Below, piece after piece: positions 1 through 5,860 of a stretch of DNA of 10,068 nucleotides. A program made the position numbers and the translations under genes. The notes beneath the pieces were generated by a model, which saw only the letters and a program-made list of their open reading frames with translations, was not told the DNA's origin and made no database searches. Numbering within the stretch: position 1 is the first letter of the stretch; each line of letters begins with the position of its first letter. This stretch comes from Clostridia bacterium (GTDB lineage Bacteria; Bacillota; Clostridia; Christensenellales; Aristaeellaceae), in contig JAFUWR010000322.1 in assembly GCA_017471125.1 (NCBI GenBank), forward strand, positions 1 to 10,068, written 5' to 3'.

Positions 1-24
1 AGGCAATAGGCAGTAGGCAGTAGG
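1..24. repeat. Tandem 7-nt repeat array (AGGCART), cut by window edge
   Basis: Three consecutive heptads (AGGCAAT, AGGCAGT, AGGCAGT) followed by AGGGGCT open the window. The array may continue to the left. It has the same unit length and the same GG-rich plus-strand look as the left arms of the elements at 5037 and 6795, so it may be one arm of a third such element. A matching CC-rich inverted arm is not seen to its right within the window. No coding potential was recognised. Confidence 0.6.
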
Positions 25-87
25 GGCTGCCCCCTCTCAGGCGCTTCGCGCCAGCTCTCCCCCTCACGGGGGCGAGCCAAGGCTGCC
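24..87. repeat. GC-rich intergenic hairpin cluster
   Basis: This non-coding stretch downstream of the dehydrogenase gene holds consecutive small hairpins. GGGG/CCCC flanks a CTG loop near 24-34. GGCGC (40-44) pairs with GCGCC (48-52) around TTC. GCTC plus CCCCC (54-63) pairs with GGGGG plus GAGC (68-77) around a TCAC loop with one mismatch. GGCTGCC occurs as a direct copy near each end. The arrangement resembles intergenic repeats I associate with gut Clostridia, but that is memory and was not searched. There is no T-run, so it is not a clear terminator. Confidence 0.45.
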
Positions 88-114
88 GCGTACAGGCGTG
101 ATCGGAGGCCCTTC

Positions 115-145
115 CCCGTAGGGGCGCTGCCCTCAGCGCCCGCCC
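115..145 (-). repeat. Short palindromic intergenic element, copy A
   Basis: On the minus strand this reads GGGCG, then the stem GGGCGCTG, loop AGGG, stem CAGCGCCC, then CTACGGG. It starts 7 nt after the TGA stop of the dehydrogenase gene. It shares both flanks with copy B (2991-3020) while the stem sequence differs in a paired way. Its GGCGCTG/CAGCGCC stem and its AAATGGGCG flank reappear in copy C (7696-7713). It could form a transcript-end hairpin, but no U-tract follows. Confidence 0.6.
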
Positions 146-152
146 ATTTGCG

Positions 153-1544
153 TCAAAGGCACGTCTTGAGGTATTCTATGAACTCGTCCGTCAATCCCAG
201 GTCCCAGATGACGGAGCAGGAGAGGTACTTATCGCGGATGTCGCGGGAGCCGATGTAGGCGTCGACGACATCCTTGTCGGGCACGCCGATGTCGGCGGGG
301 GCCATGGGCATGCCGGTGGCGGCCATGGCGTCGCAGAGCCACTTCGCGTCCGGCAATTCCTCCTTGACGATCTGCTTGATCTCGTCCCAGTGTTCGATGA
401 TCCTGTCCAGCCGCTGCGCGTGCCGGGCGGGATCGTTTTTATGCACCTTGTCCTCGATGGCGATGATCTGATCGGCGGTGTGGCCGAACACCCGGCGCAC
501 CTCGGCCTCCCAGGCCGCCCGGTCGAAGGACATCATGTGGGCCTCGGCCTTCGCGCGGTCGGGGGTCACGGTCACGAGCTTTTCATAGATCTTGAGCGTC
601 AGCACCGTGCCGATGCCCACCTGTATGCCGTGCAGGTCGTAGGGCTCGCCGCGCTCCAGGGCCATCATCTCCCACATGTGGCTGAAATAGTGCTCCAGGC
701 CGGAGGCGGGGCGGGAGATCTCCGCGTAGGCCATGCCGATGCCCGCCAGCACCAGCCCCTCAGCCACGGAGCCGATGGCGTCCGGGTCGCGCAGGGCGAT
801 CCTGTCCGACACGGCCATGATCTTGCGCAGGGCGGCGCGCATCAGCTCAGCCACGTCCTCGCAGTAGTACTCGTCGGTGATGAGGTGGGAGATGCGCCAC
901 TCGCAGATGGCGATGTACTTCGCCACCATGTCGCCGAGGCCCGCCCACAGCATGCGCATCGGGGCCTGGGCCAGTATGTCGGTGTCCAGCAGGATGCCCT
1001 CGGGCACGGCGGTGTACAGCGACACCTTCACGTGGTTCATCTCCATGGCGGCGTTGTTGGAGGCGTAGCCGTCCATGGACGGGGCGGTGCCCACCACCGC
1101 GCTGGGACGGCCCGTGGCCTTGGCGACCACCTTGCAGATGTCGTTCACCACGCCGCTGCCCACGGCCAGCAGCATGTCGCACGCGGGGTCCAGGTTCATG
1201 GTCACGCTGCCCACCTCCCACTCGGCGGGGGAGATGCGCTCCCGGCTCATGCCCGGCAGGCCGCTGTCGCCGCCGGTGCAGGGGATGACGTAGGTGGTGT
1301 GCTCCACGCCCGCGGCGGTCAGCGCCTCGTCCACCTTCCTGCCCGCCACTTCGTAGGTGTTGCCGTCGCAGACCACGAAGGGGCGCTTTTTCCCCATCGC
1401 CGCTACCAGCTTCGGGACCTCCGATACGATGCCCCGGCCGATGTTCAGGTACTTGAGCCCGCATACGTGGCGCTTCCCGCAGGTACATTTATAGCCCTCG
1501 GGCCTGATGAGCTCCGACAATGTCATGCTTCCAAAGTTCGGCAT
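153..1544 (-). CDS. egsA: sn-glycerol-1-phosphate dehydrogenase (AraM/EgsA family)
   Basis: This cytoplasmic NAD(P)-dependent enzyme is predicted to reduce dihydroxyacetone phosphate to sn-glycerol-1-phosphate. It belongs to the iron-type alcohol dehydrogenase / dehydroquinate synthase superfamily. Numbered from the chosen start (463 aa), the dinucleotide-binding loop GSGVVND is at 129-135. APSMDGYAS is at 154-162, with Asp158 a likely metal ligand. EHYFSH at 284-289 (His285) and DLHGIQVG (His305) supply the two other expected ligands. A CTCGKRH motif at 20-26 lies in an N-terminal extension absent from the roughly 394-aa B. subtilis AraM. I chose the ATG at 1544 because AGGAGGG lies 7 nt upstream and a strong promoter lies at 1579-1607. 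An in-frame ATG at 1607 would fall inside that promoter. The product of this enzyme feeds archaeal-type G1P lipids or, in Bacillus, heptaprenylglyceryl phosphate. Family placement is firm; exact substrate is inferred. The gene stands alone. Confidence 0.85.
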   Translation of the reverse strand: MPNFGSMTLSELIRPEGYKCTCGKRHVCGLKYLNIGRGIVSEVPKLVAAMGKKRPFVVCDGNTYEVAGRKVDEALTAAGVEHTTYVIPCTGGDSGLPGMSRERISPAEWEVGSVTMNLDPACDMLLAVGSGVVNDICKVVAKATGRPSAVVGTAPSMDGYASNNAAMEMNHVKVSLYTAVPEGILLDTDILAQAPMRMLWAGLGDMVAKYIAICEWRISHLITDEYYCEDVAELMRAALRKIMAVSDRIALRDPDAIGSVAEGLVLAGIGMAYAEISRPASGLEHYFSHMWEMMALERGEPYDLHGIQVGIGTVLTLKIYEKLVTVTPDRAKAEAHMMSFDRAAWEAEVRRVFGHTADQIIAIEDKVHKNDPARHAQRLDRIIEHWDEIKQIVKEELPDAKWLCDAMAATGMPMAPADIGVPDKDVVDAYIGSRDIRDKYLSCSVIWDLGLTDEFIEYLKTCL

Positions 1545-1551
1545 TTTGCCG

Positions 1552-1558
1552 CCCTCCT
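1552..1558 (-). promoter_or_regulatory. Ribosome binding site deciding the dehydrogenase start
   Basis: The minus strand reads AGGAGGG, then 7 nt, then ATG (1544). This near-perfect Shine-Dalgarno sequence with ideal spacing favours the inner start over the in-frame ATG codons at 1607 and 1565. Confidence 0.85.
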
Positions 1559-1578
1559 CTTTCATCTTTATTACGTCA

Positions 1579-1607
1579 ATTATAACTTTTTTTGGACATA
1601 ATTTCAA
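1579..1607 (-). promoter_or_regulatory. Sigma-A-type promoter of the glycerol-1-phosphate dehydrogenase gene
   Basis: On the minus strand, TTGAAA (1602-1607) is followed by exactly 17 nt and then TATAAT (1579-1584). Transcription would start near 1572 and give a leader of about 28 nt carrying the AGGAGGG site. A GTCAATTAT copy (plus strand) at 1575-1583 overlaps the -10 box and is repeated at 1637-1645, a possible operator pair. Confidence 0.8.
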
Positions 1608-1719
1608 CCTTTTTTAGCCTTTATGGACGACAAAAAGTCAATTATTACAGGGGTTTGCACGGTTTCGTAAAAATATGACATAAAAGTCCGAATGTTGACA
1701 TTTTCTAAGGGGTTTTTGT

Positions 1720-1728
1720 TGGTATAAT
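1720..1728 (+). promoter_or_regulatory. Extended -10 promoter of the SH3-repeat gene
   Basis: TGGTATAAT matches an extended -10 (TGnTATAAT). A second TATAAT follows at 1730-1735. A perfect TTGACA lies at 1695-1700, but 22 nt from the first TATAAT is too long for a standard spacer, so recognition probably rests on the extended -10. The leader to the ATG at 1806 would be about 70 nt. Start of translation is supported by AGGGAAGGTGA at 1791-1801. Confidence 0.65.
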
Positions 1729-1805
1729 ATATAATGCTTAGGATGTATGACTATATCTGGACGAACATGACGGGAAATTGAACGCTTACGAGGGAAGGTG
1801 AGGGC

Positions 1806-2936
1806 ATGACGAAGCTGCGCAGGGCGCTGTGCGCGCTGTTGGTCGTGGCGCTCTGGCTCGTGCCCCTGGACGCCCTCGCCATGAACAAGAGCAAGGGCAA
1901 CAAGATCACCAAGGACGACACGCCCACCAGCGCCTGGGTGTACACCTACGTGCTGACGGTGTACGACAAGCCCACCAAGGACTCGGAGGTGCTGGAGGAG
2001 GTGCCGTTCGCCAAGTCCATCGTGAAGCTCAAGGAGTCCAAGGGCTGGGCGAAGGTGATGACCACCAACGACGTCATCGGCTTCTGCAACGCCAAGCAGC
2101 TCACCGAGGACGACCCCAACACCCTGGACACCCACATGTACTGCTCCCGCAAGCACCCGGAGGTGTACCTGCGGCCCTCGTCGGACGCGCCGGTGATGGG
2201 CCACGTGGACCGCAACGAGAAGGTGCACGTGGTAGCCATGACGCCGCTGGGCGACTGGCTGCGCATCGAGGAGAACGGCTACTACTGCTACATCCCCCGC
2301 CCCTGCCTGGACTACGAGAAGTACGCCGACGGCGAGCTGGCCTGGGTGTCCCGGGAGAGCGTGGAGGTGTACTACGACCCGGAGCTGGACTCCAAATTCG
2401 GCACCCTCTACTTCGGCCAGGAGGTCACGCTGCTCCATTCCGACAGCGGCCGGGCGAAGATCCGCTCCGCCACCGGCTACATCGGCTACTGCGACCGCGG
2501 GGCGCTGACCACCATCAACCCCAACAGCCTGGACATCACCTGCTACACCCAGGTGTCCGGCAATTACCTGTTCACCTCGCCCACCGCCGACGCCGGCCGC
2601 CGCAACATCGAGGCCAACGAGAAGATGGTGCTGGACGCCGTGGACGAGCAGCGCTACTGGGCCAGGGTCAAGTACCAGGACGAGTACTACTACGTGCCCT
2701 TCGTGTTCCTGGACAAGGTCCAGCGCGGCGGCAACGACTACAAGGTGGTCTCCACCCGGGAGTCCGCCAACATCAAGGCCGGCACCAAGCAGTCCAGCGA
2801 GGTCATCGCCACCGTGCCCAAGGGCACGTCGCTGATATTGGTCGGCGCCACCGACCAGCACGCCCGCGTCGCCACCCAGCCCGACGCCAACGGGGTCAGG
2901 CAGATGGGGTATATCGAGATAAAGTATATCAAATAG
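1806..2936 (+). CDS. Secreted protein with five bacterial SH3-like repeats
   Basis: The product is 376 aa. Residues 1-25 form a classic signal peptide: basic MTKLRR, a hydrophobic core and an ALA cleavage site at 23-25. No lipobox cysteine or C-terminal anchor is seen, so the mature protein is probably secreted or held in the cell wall by binding. The rest is five beta-rich repeats of the bacterial SH3 (SH3b) kind at about 43-98, 111-169, 179-234, 245-304 and 312-376. Repeats 1 and 3 end in IGFC/IGYC. Repeats 2 and 4 end in YYCYIP/YYYVP, and similar linkers (DPNTLD, NPNSLD) join 1-2 and 3-4, which points to an ancestral two-domain duplication. SH3b domains often bind peptidoglycan or peptides; no catalytic domain is present and the specific role is unknown. 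The gene is monocistronic, with its own promoter and a terminator 5 nt after the stop. Confidence 0.85.
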   Translation: MTKLRRALCALLVVALWLVPLDALAMNKSKGNKITKDDTPTSAWVYTYVLTVYDKPTKDSEVLEEVPFAKSIVKLKESKGWAKVMTTNDVIGFCNAKQLTEDDPNTLDTHMYCSRKHPEVYLRPSSDAPVMGHVDRNEKVHVVAMTPLGDWLRIEENGYYCYIPRPCLDYEKYADGELAWVSRESVEVYYDPELDSKFGTLYFGQEVTLLHSDSGRAKIRSATGYIGYCDRGALTTINPNSLDITCYTQVSGNYLFTSPTADAGRRNIEANEKMVLDAVDEQRYWARVKYQDEYYYVPFVFLDKVQRGGNDYKVVSTRESANIKAGTKQSSEVIATVPKGTSLILVGATDQHARVATQPDANGVRQMGYIEIKYIK

Positions 2937-2941
2937 CATAG

Positions 2942-2990
2942 AAACACCCGCGGCCCATGACCGAAACCGGTCATGGGCCGCGGGTGTTTT
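2942..2990. terminator. Probable bidirectional terminator hairpin
   Basis: A perfect 22-bp inverted repeat (2942-2963 with 2968-2989) encloses the 4-nt loop AAAC and begins with AAAC and ends with GTTTT. It lies 5 nt after the SH3 gene stop and about 33 nt after the pyrI stop on the other strand. The T-run is only four residues on the plus strand and three on the minus strand. Stem strength and convergent position support termination from both sides. Confidence 0.8.
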
Positions 2991-3020
2991 GGGCGGGCGG
3001 CGCAACGCCGCCCCTACGGG
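2991..3020 (+). repeat. Short palindromic intergenic element, copy B
   Basis: It reads GGGC, then the stem GGGCGGCG, loop CAA, stem CGCCGCCC, then CTACGGG. It abuts the terminator and ends 2 nt from the pyrI stop codon. Compared with copy A the flanks are conserved, while the inner stem bases changed on both arms (CTG/CAG to GCG/CGC), so pairing is kept. It may reinforce transcript ending for pyrI. Confidence 0.6.
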
Positions 3021-3022
3021 CG

Positions 3023-3439
3023 TCACGCCTTGGTTTCGCAGTAGATGCAGCGGTACACCTTGTTCTTCCGGTCGGTGAGGCGGAAGACGTGGTCGATGGA
3101 GCGCTCCACGGAGGTGATGCAGCGGGGGTTCTTGCAGCGGATGACGTTGGTGAGCTTTTCGGGCATGTCGATGCGGCGCTTCTCCAGGAGCTTGCCGTCG
3201 CGGATGATGTTGACGGTGACGCCGGGGTCCACGAAGCCCAGCACGTCGAAGTCCACGGGCATGTCGGAGTCGATCTTGATGATGTCCTTCTTGCCGCCGG
3301 TCTGGTGGGAAACGGCGTTCTTGATGAGGGCCACGGACACGTCCAGGCTGTCCAGGCCCAGCAGGTCGTAGATGCGCATGCCCCGGCCCGCGGTGATGTG
3401 GTCGATGACGATGCCGTTCTGTATGGCGTCTATGTTCAT
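3023..3439 (-). CDS. pyrI: Aspartate carbamoyltransferase regulatory subunit
   Basis: This 138-aa cytoplasmic protein is the regulatory chain of class B aspartate transcarbamoylase. It has no catalytic activity; in the family it binds CTP/ATP through its N-terminal allosteric domain and docks to PyrB through a C-terminal zinc domain. The zinc ligands are all present: Cys102 and Cys107 (CKNPRC), Cys131 and Cys134 (CIYC). The N-terminal part (IQNGIVIDHITAG, residues 6-18) is the typical start of the effector domain. Length is slightly below the roughly 153 aa of E. coli PyrI. The start codon overlaps the pyrB stop by 4 nt (ATGA), with GGAGGT 6 nt upstream inside pyrB, so the two subunits are translationally coupled. 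Its presence implies CTP feedback on the pathway. It is the last gene of the operon. Confidence 0.95.
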   Translation of the reverse strand: MNIDAIQNGIVIDHITAGRGMRIYDLLGLDSLDVSVALIKNAVSHQTGGKKDIIKIDSDMPVDFDVLGFVDPGVTVNIIRDGKLLEKRRIDMPEKLTNVIRCKNPRCITSVERSIDHVFRLTDRKNKVYRCIYCETKA

Positions 3440-4356
3440 ACTGCCACCTCCAAAAGCTTCAATATCAGCGCCATCCGCATGTACTTGCCGTTGAGCACCT
3501 GCTTGAAGTAGCAGGCGCGGGGGTCGTCGTCCACCTCGACGGCGATCTCGTTGACCCGGGGCAGCGGGTGCATGACGCACAGGTCGGGCTTGGCGGACCT
3601 GAGCTTCGCGGCGTCCAGGATGTAGCTGTCCTTGAGGCGCAGGTAGTCCTCCTCGTTGAAGAAGCGCTCCTTCTGCACGCGGGTCATGTACAGCACATCC
3701 AGCTCGGGCATGGCCGCCTCGAGGCTCGTGGTCTGCGTGTAGGGGATGCCGCGCTCGGCCAGCACGTCCTTCTTGACGTAGCTGGGCAGCTTCAGCTCGT
3801 CCGGGGAGATCAGCACGAAGCGGTTGTTCTCATACCGCGCCATGGCGTTGATGAGGCTGTGGACGGTCCTTCCGAATTTCAGGTCGCCGCACAGGCCGAT
3901 GGTCAGCCCGCTGAAATCGCCCTTTTCCCGCCGGATGGTCAGCAGGTCGGCTAAGGTCTGGGTGGGGTGGCAGTGCCCGCCGTCCCCGGCGTTGATGACC
4001 GGGATGGACGCCGCGTTTGCCGCCACCAGCGCCGCGCCCTCCTTGGGGTGGCGCATGGCGATGATGTCCGCGTAGCAGCTCACCACCTTGGCGGTGTCGG
4101 ACACGCTCTCGCCCTTGGAGGCCGAGGAGGTCGCGCCGTCGGTCATGGACAGCACGTTGCCGCCTAGCTCGTACATGGCCGCCTCGAAGCTCAGCCGCGT
4201 GCGGGTGGAGGGCTCAAAGAACAGCGTCGCCAGCTTCTTGCCCGCGCAGGCGTGGGCGTACTTCTGGGGATTCCCGATGATGTCCAGGGCCGTGGCGATC
4301 AGCGCCTCCAGCTCCCGGGGCGTCAGGTCGAGGATGTCTATCACGCTTCGCTTCAT
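3436..4356 (-). CDS. pyrB: Aspartate carbamoyltransferase catalytic subunit
   Basis: This 306-aa cytoplasmic enzyme condenses carbamoyl phosphate with aspartate to N-carbamoyl-aspartate, the committed step of pyrimidine synthesis. Carbamoyl phosphate binding is shown by STRTR at 50-54 (in FFEPSTRTRLSFE) and HPTQ at 130-133. SASKGES at 78-84 holds the Lys of the mobile loop (Lys81). GDLKFGRTVHS at 157-167 and HPLPR at 263-267 complete the active site of an ATCase rather than an ornithine transcarbamylase. Length matches the family. It overlaps pyrE upstream by 4 nt (ATGA, 4353-4356) with GGAGGT 8 nt before the start, and overlaps pyrI downstream by 4 nt. With PyrI it should form the holoenzyme. 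Confidence 0.97.
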   Translation of the reverse strand: MKRSVIDILDLTPRELEALIATALDIIGNPQKYAHACAGKKLATLFFEPSTRTRLSFEAAMYELGGNVLSMTDGATSSASKGESVSDTAKVVSCYADIIAMRHPKEGAALVAANAASIPVINAGDGGHCHPTQTLADLLTIRREKGDFSGLTIGLCGDLKFGRTVHSLINAMARYENNRFVLISPDELKLPSYVKKDVLAERGIPYTQTTSLEAAMPELDVLYMTRVQKERFFNEEDYLRLKDSYILDAAKLRSAKPDLCVMHPLPRVNEIAVEVDDDPRACYFKQVLNGKYMRMALILKLLEVAV

Positions 4357-4994
4357 TTCTTCTGACCTCCGATCCAGCTCTCGTCCGACGGGTCGTCGCG
4401 GAAGGCGATCAGCCGCGCCACGTCCGCCCTGCCGATGTAGCCCTCCCGGGCCGCCACGTCCACCACCGCGTCGAAGTTGGTCAGCGAGTGGTTCTCCACC
4501 CCCGCCGCCTTGAGCCGGTCGAGGCCCTTCTTCATGCCGTAGGTGAATATGCTGACGATGCCCAGCACGTCCGCGCCCGCGTCCCGCAGGGCGTTCACCG
4601 CGTCGATGACGCTGCCGCCGGTGGAGATCAGGTCCTCCACGACCACGACCTTCTGGCCCGGCTCGAGCCTGCCCTCGATCTGGTTCTGCCGCCCGTGGTC
4701 CTTGGCCCCGGAGCGCACGTAGCCCATGGGCAGGCCCATCAGGTGGGCGGTGATGGCCGCGTGGGCGATGCCCGCCGTGGCCGTGCCCATCAGCACCTCC
4801 GCGTCCGGATAGTGCGCCTTGATGAGCGCCGCCAGGCCGTTTTCGATGTCCGACCGCACGTTCGGGGCCGTCAGCGTCAGCCGGTTGTCGCAGTAGATGG
4901 GGGACTTGATGCCGCTGGCCCAGGTGAAGGGCTCCTCCGGGCGGAGGAACACGGCGCGTATGGACAGGAGGTCCTTGGCGATGATGGTTTGCAT
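4353..4994 (-). CDS. pyrE: Orotate phosphoribosyltransferase
   Basis: This 213-aa cytoplasmic enzyme transfers the ribose phosphate of PRPP to orotate, giving OMP. The PRPP-binding signature VVVVEDLISTGGS is at 116-128. The catalytic loop region YVRSGAKDHGRQNQIEG at about 92-108 carries the expected Lys, His and Arg residues. Length fits the single-domain form of Firmicutes (B. subtilis PyrE 216 aa). AAGGAG lies 8 nt before the ATG. It starts a coupled block: its stop codon overlaps the pyrB start. Upstream, the 149-nt gap to pyrF is filled largely by a palindromic repeat element. I see no convincing promoter in that gap, so the gene probably depends on read-through from pyrF. Confidence 0.96.
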   Translation of the reverse strand: MQTIIAKDLLSIRAVFLRPEEPFTWASGIKSPIYCDNRLTLTAPNVRSDIENGLAALIKAHYPDAEVLMGTATAGIAHAAITAHLMGLPMGYVRSGAKDHGRQNQIEGRLEPGQKVVVVEDLISTGGSVIDAVNALRDAGADVLGIVSIFTYGMKKGLDRLKAAGVENHSLTNFDAVVDVAAREGYIGRADVARLIAFRDDPSDESWIGGQKK

Positions 4995-5036
4995 TTATCC
5001 GTCTCCTTTGTACGTTCTACGGGGACTTGTGCCCAG

Positions 5037-5159
5037 AGGGATTAGGGATTAGGGAACAGGGAACAGGAAATGCCGCTACCGCCATTTCTGGTGAGATCGT
5101 TGGATCAGAAAGCGCGGCAGCCGGTATTTCTAATCCCTAATCCCTATTCCCTAATCCCT
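5037..5159. repeat. Palindromic element with heptad terminal inverted repeats (GGGATTA type)
   Basis: A 123-bp non-coding element occupies the pyrE-pyrF gap. The left arm consists of AGGGATT, AGGGATT, AGGGAAC, AGGGAAC and then AGGAAAT. The reverse complement of the right arm (5126-5159) is AGGGATT, AGGGAAT, AGGGATT, AGGGATT and then AGAAAT, so 23 of 28 heptad positions match. Pairing continues inward through CCG-rich segments to TTTCTG (5085-5090) with CAGAAA (5106-5111), leaving a 15-nt loop. The whole element could fold as one long imperfect hairpin in the mRNA. It overlaps the last codons of pyrF. No transposase is present; it would be a MITE-like or REP-like sequence. Confidence 0.75.
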
Positions 5160-5860
5160 GTTTCGTCCACAAATTCGTTGATACAGCGTTCGTAGGCCGC
5201 TACTGGATCGAGCGCCGCCGTGATCGGCCGGCCCACGACGATGTAGTCGGAGCCGACGGCCTTGGCCTGGGCGGGGGTCATGACGCGCTTCTGGTCGCCC
5301 ACGTCGCCGTCGGCGAAGCGCACGCCGGGGGTGACGGTGAGGAAGTCCGCGCCGCAGGCGTCGTGGACCTTCCCGGCCTCGAGCGGCGAGCAGACCACGC
5401 CGTCCAGCCCCGCGCGCCGTGCGGTCTCGGCGTAGTGCATGACCACCCGGTCGATGGGCTCCTTGATGAGCAGGTCGCGCTCCATGCTGGCCTGGTCGGT
5501 GGAGGTCAGCTGCGTCACGGCGATCAGCAGGGGCCGCGTGCCGTCGGGCCGGGTCAGGCCCTCGAGCGCCGCCTCCATCATGGCCGAGGTGCCCGCGGCG
5601 TGGAGGTTGGTGATGTCCACGTCCAGCCGCGACAGCACCGCCATCGCCTTCTTGACGGTGTTGGGGATGTCGTGGAGCTTCAGATCGAGGAATATCTTAT
5701 GTCCCCGGGCCTTGATCTGCCGGACGATCTCCGGCCCCTCGGCGTAGTACAGCTCCATGCCGATCTTCACGAAGGGCTTGCGGCCCGTGAAGCGGTCGAG
5801 GAACGATAGCGTCTGTTCGGCCGACGAAAAGTCGCAGGCCACGATGACGTCCTTGCCCAT
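5144..5860 (-). CDS. pyrF: Orotidine 5'-phosphate decarboxylase (type 1)
   Basis: This 238-aa cytoplasmic TIM-barrel enzyme decarboxylates OMP to UMP, the last step of the pathway. The catalytic Asp-Lys-Asp set is in DLKLHDIPNT (Asp59, Lys61, Asp64). VKIGMELYY at 31-39, TVTPGVR at 175-181 and VVGRPIT at 208-214 give the substrate and phosphate-binding loops. These are the features of the short (about 240 aa) bacterial type. The ATG shares its A with the TAA of pyrD (TAATG), and AGGAGG lies 9 nt upstream inside pyrD, so the two are coupled. The last residues TGIRE and the TAG stop are encoded by the arm of the adjacent repeat element, so the original C-terminus has probably been altered. Confidence 0.96.
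   Translation of the reverse strand: MGKDVIVACDFSSAEQTLSFLDRFTGRKPFVKIGMELYYAEGPEIVRQIKARGHKIFLDLKLHDIPNTVKKAMAVLSRLDVDITNLHAAGTSAMMEAALEGLTRPDGTRPLLIAVTQLTSTDQASMERDLLIKEPIDRVVMHYAETARRAGLDGVVCSPLEAGKVHDACGADFLTVTPGVRFADGDVGDQKRVMTPAQAKAVGSDYIVVGRPITAALDPVAAYERCINEFVDETGIRE

Noticed and set aside
115..145. Intrinsic terminator of the dehydrogenase gene
   Set aside because: There is a good stem-loop, but no U-run follows on the minus strand, so it is listed as a repeat only.
390..1601. Long plus-strand open frame antisense to the glycerol-1-phosphate dehydrogenase
   Set aside because: Its translation is dominated by His, Gly, Val and Ala with no recognisable domain, as expected from the reverse frame of a GC-rich gene, and it has no ribosome binding site. 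The minus-strand frame carries conserved enzyme motifs.
1829..2941. Second plus-strand frame inside the SH3 gene
   Set aside because: Arg/Gly/His/Pro-rich shadow of the real frame, with no domain and no start signal.
1638..3026. Long minus-strand open frame across the SH3 gene, the terminator and the promoter region
   Set aside because: It is low-complexity (Val, Gly, His, Leu), runs through the terminator and promoter region, and opposes a plus-strand gene with signal peptide and domain repeats.
4995..5143. PyrR-type attenuator in the pyrE-pyrF gap
   Set aside because: The palindrome is explained by heptad repeats, and I see neither a PyrR-binding-loop match nor a terminator with a U-tract.
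5037..5159. Telomere-like TTAGGG array
   Set aside because: ATTAGGG units appear, but only as a few copies in an inverted palindromic element inside a bacterial operon.
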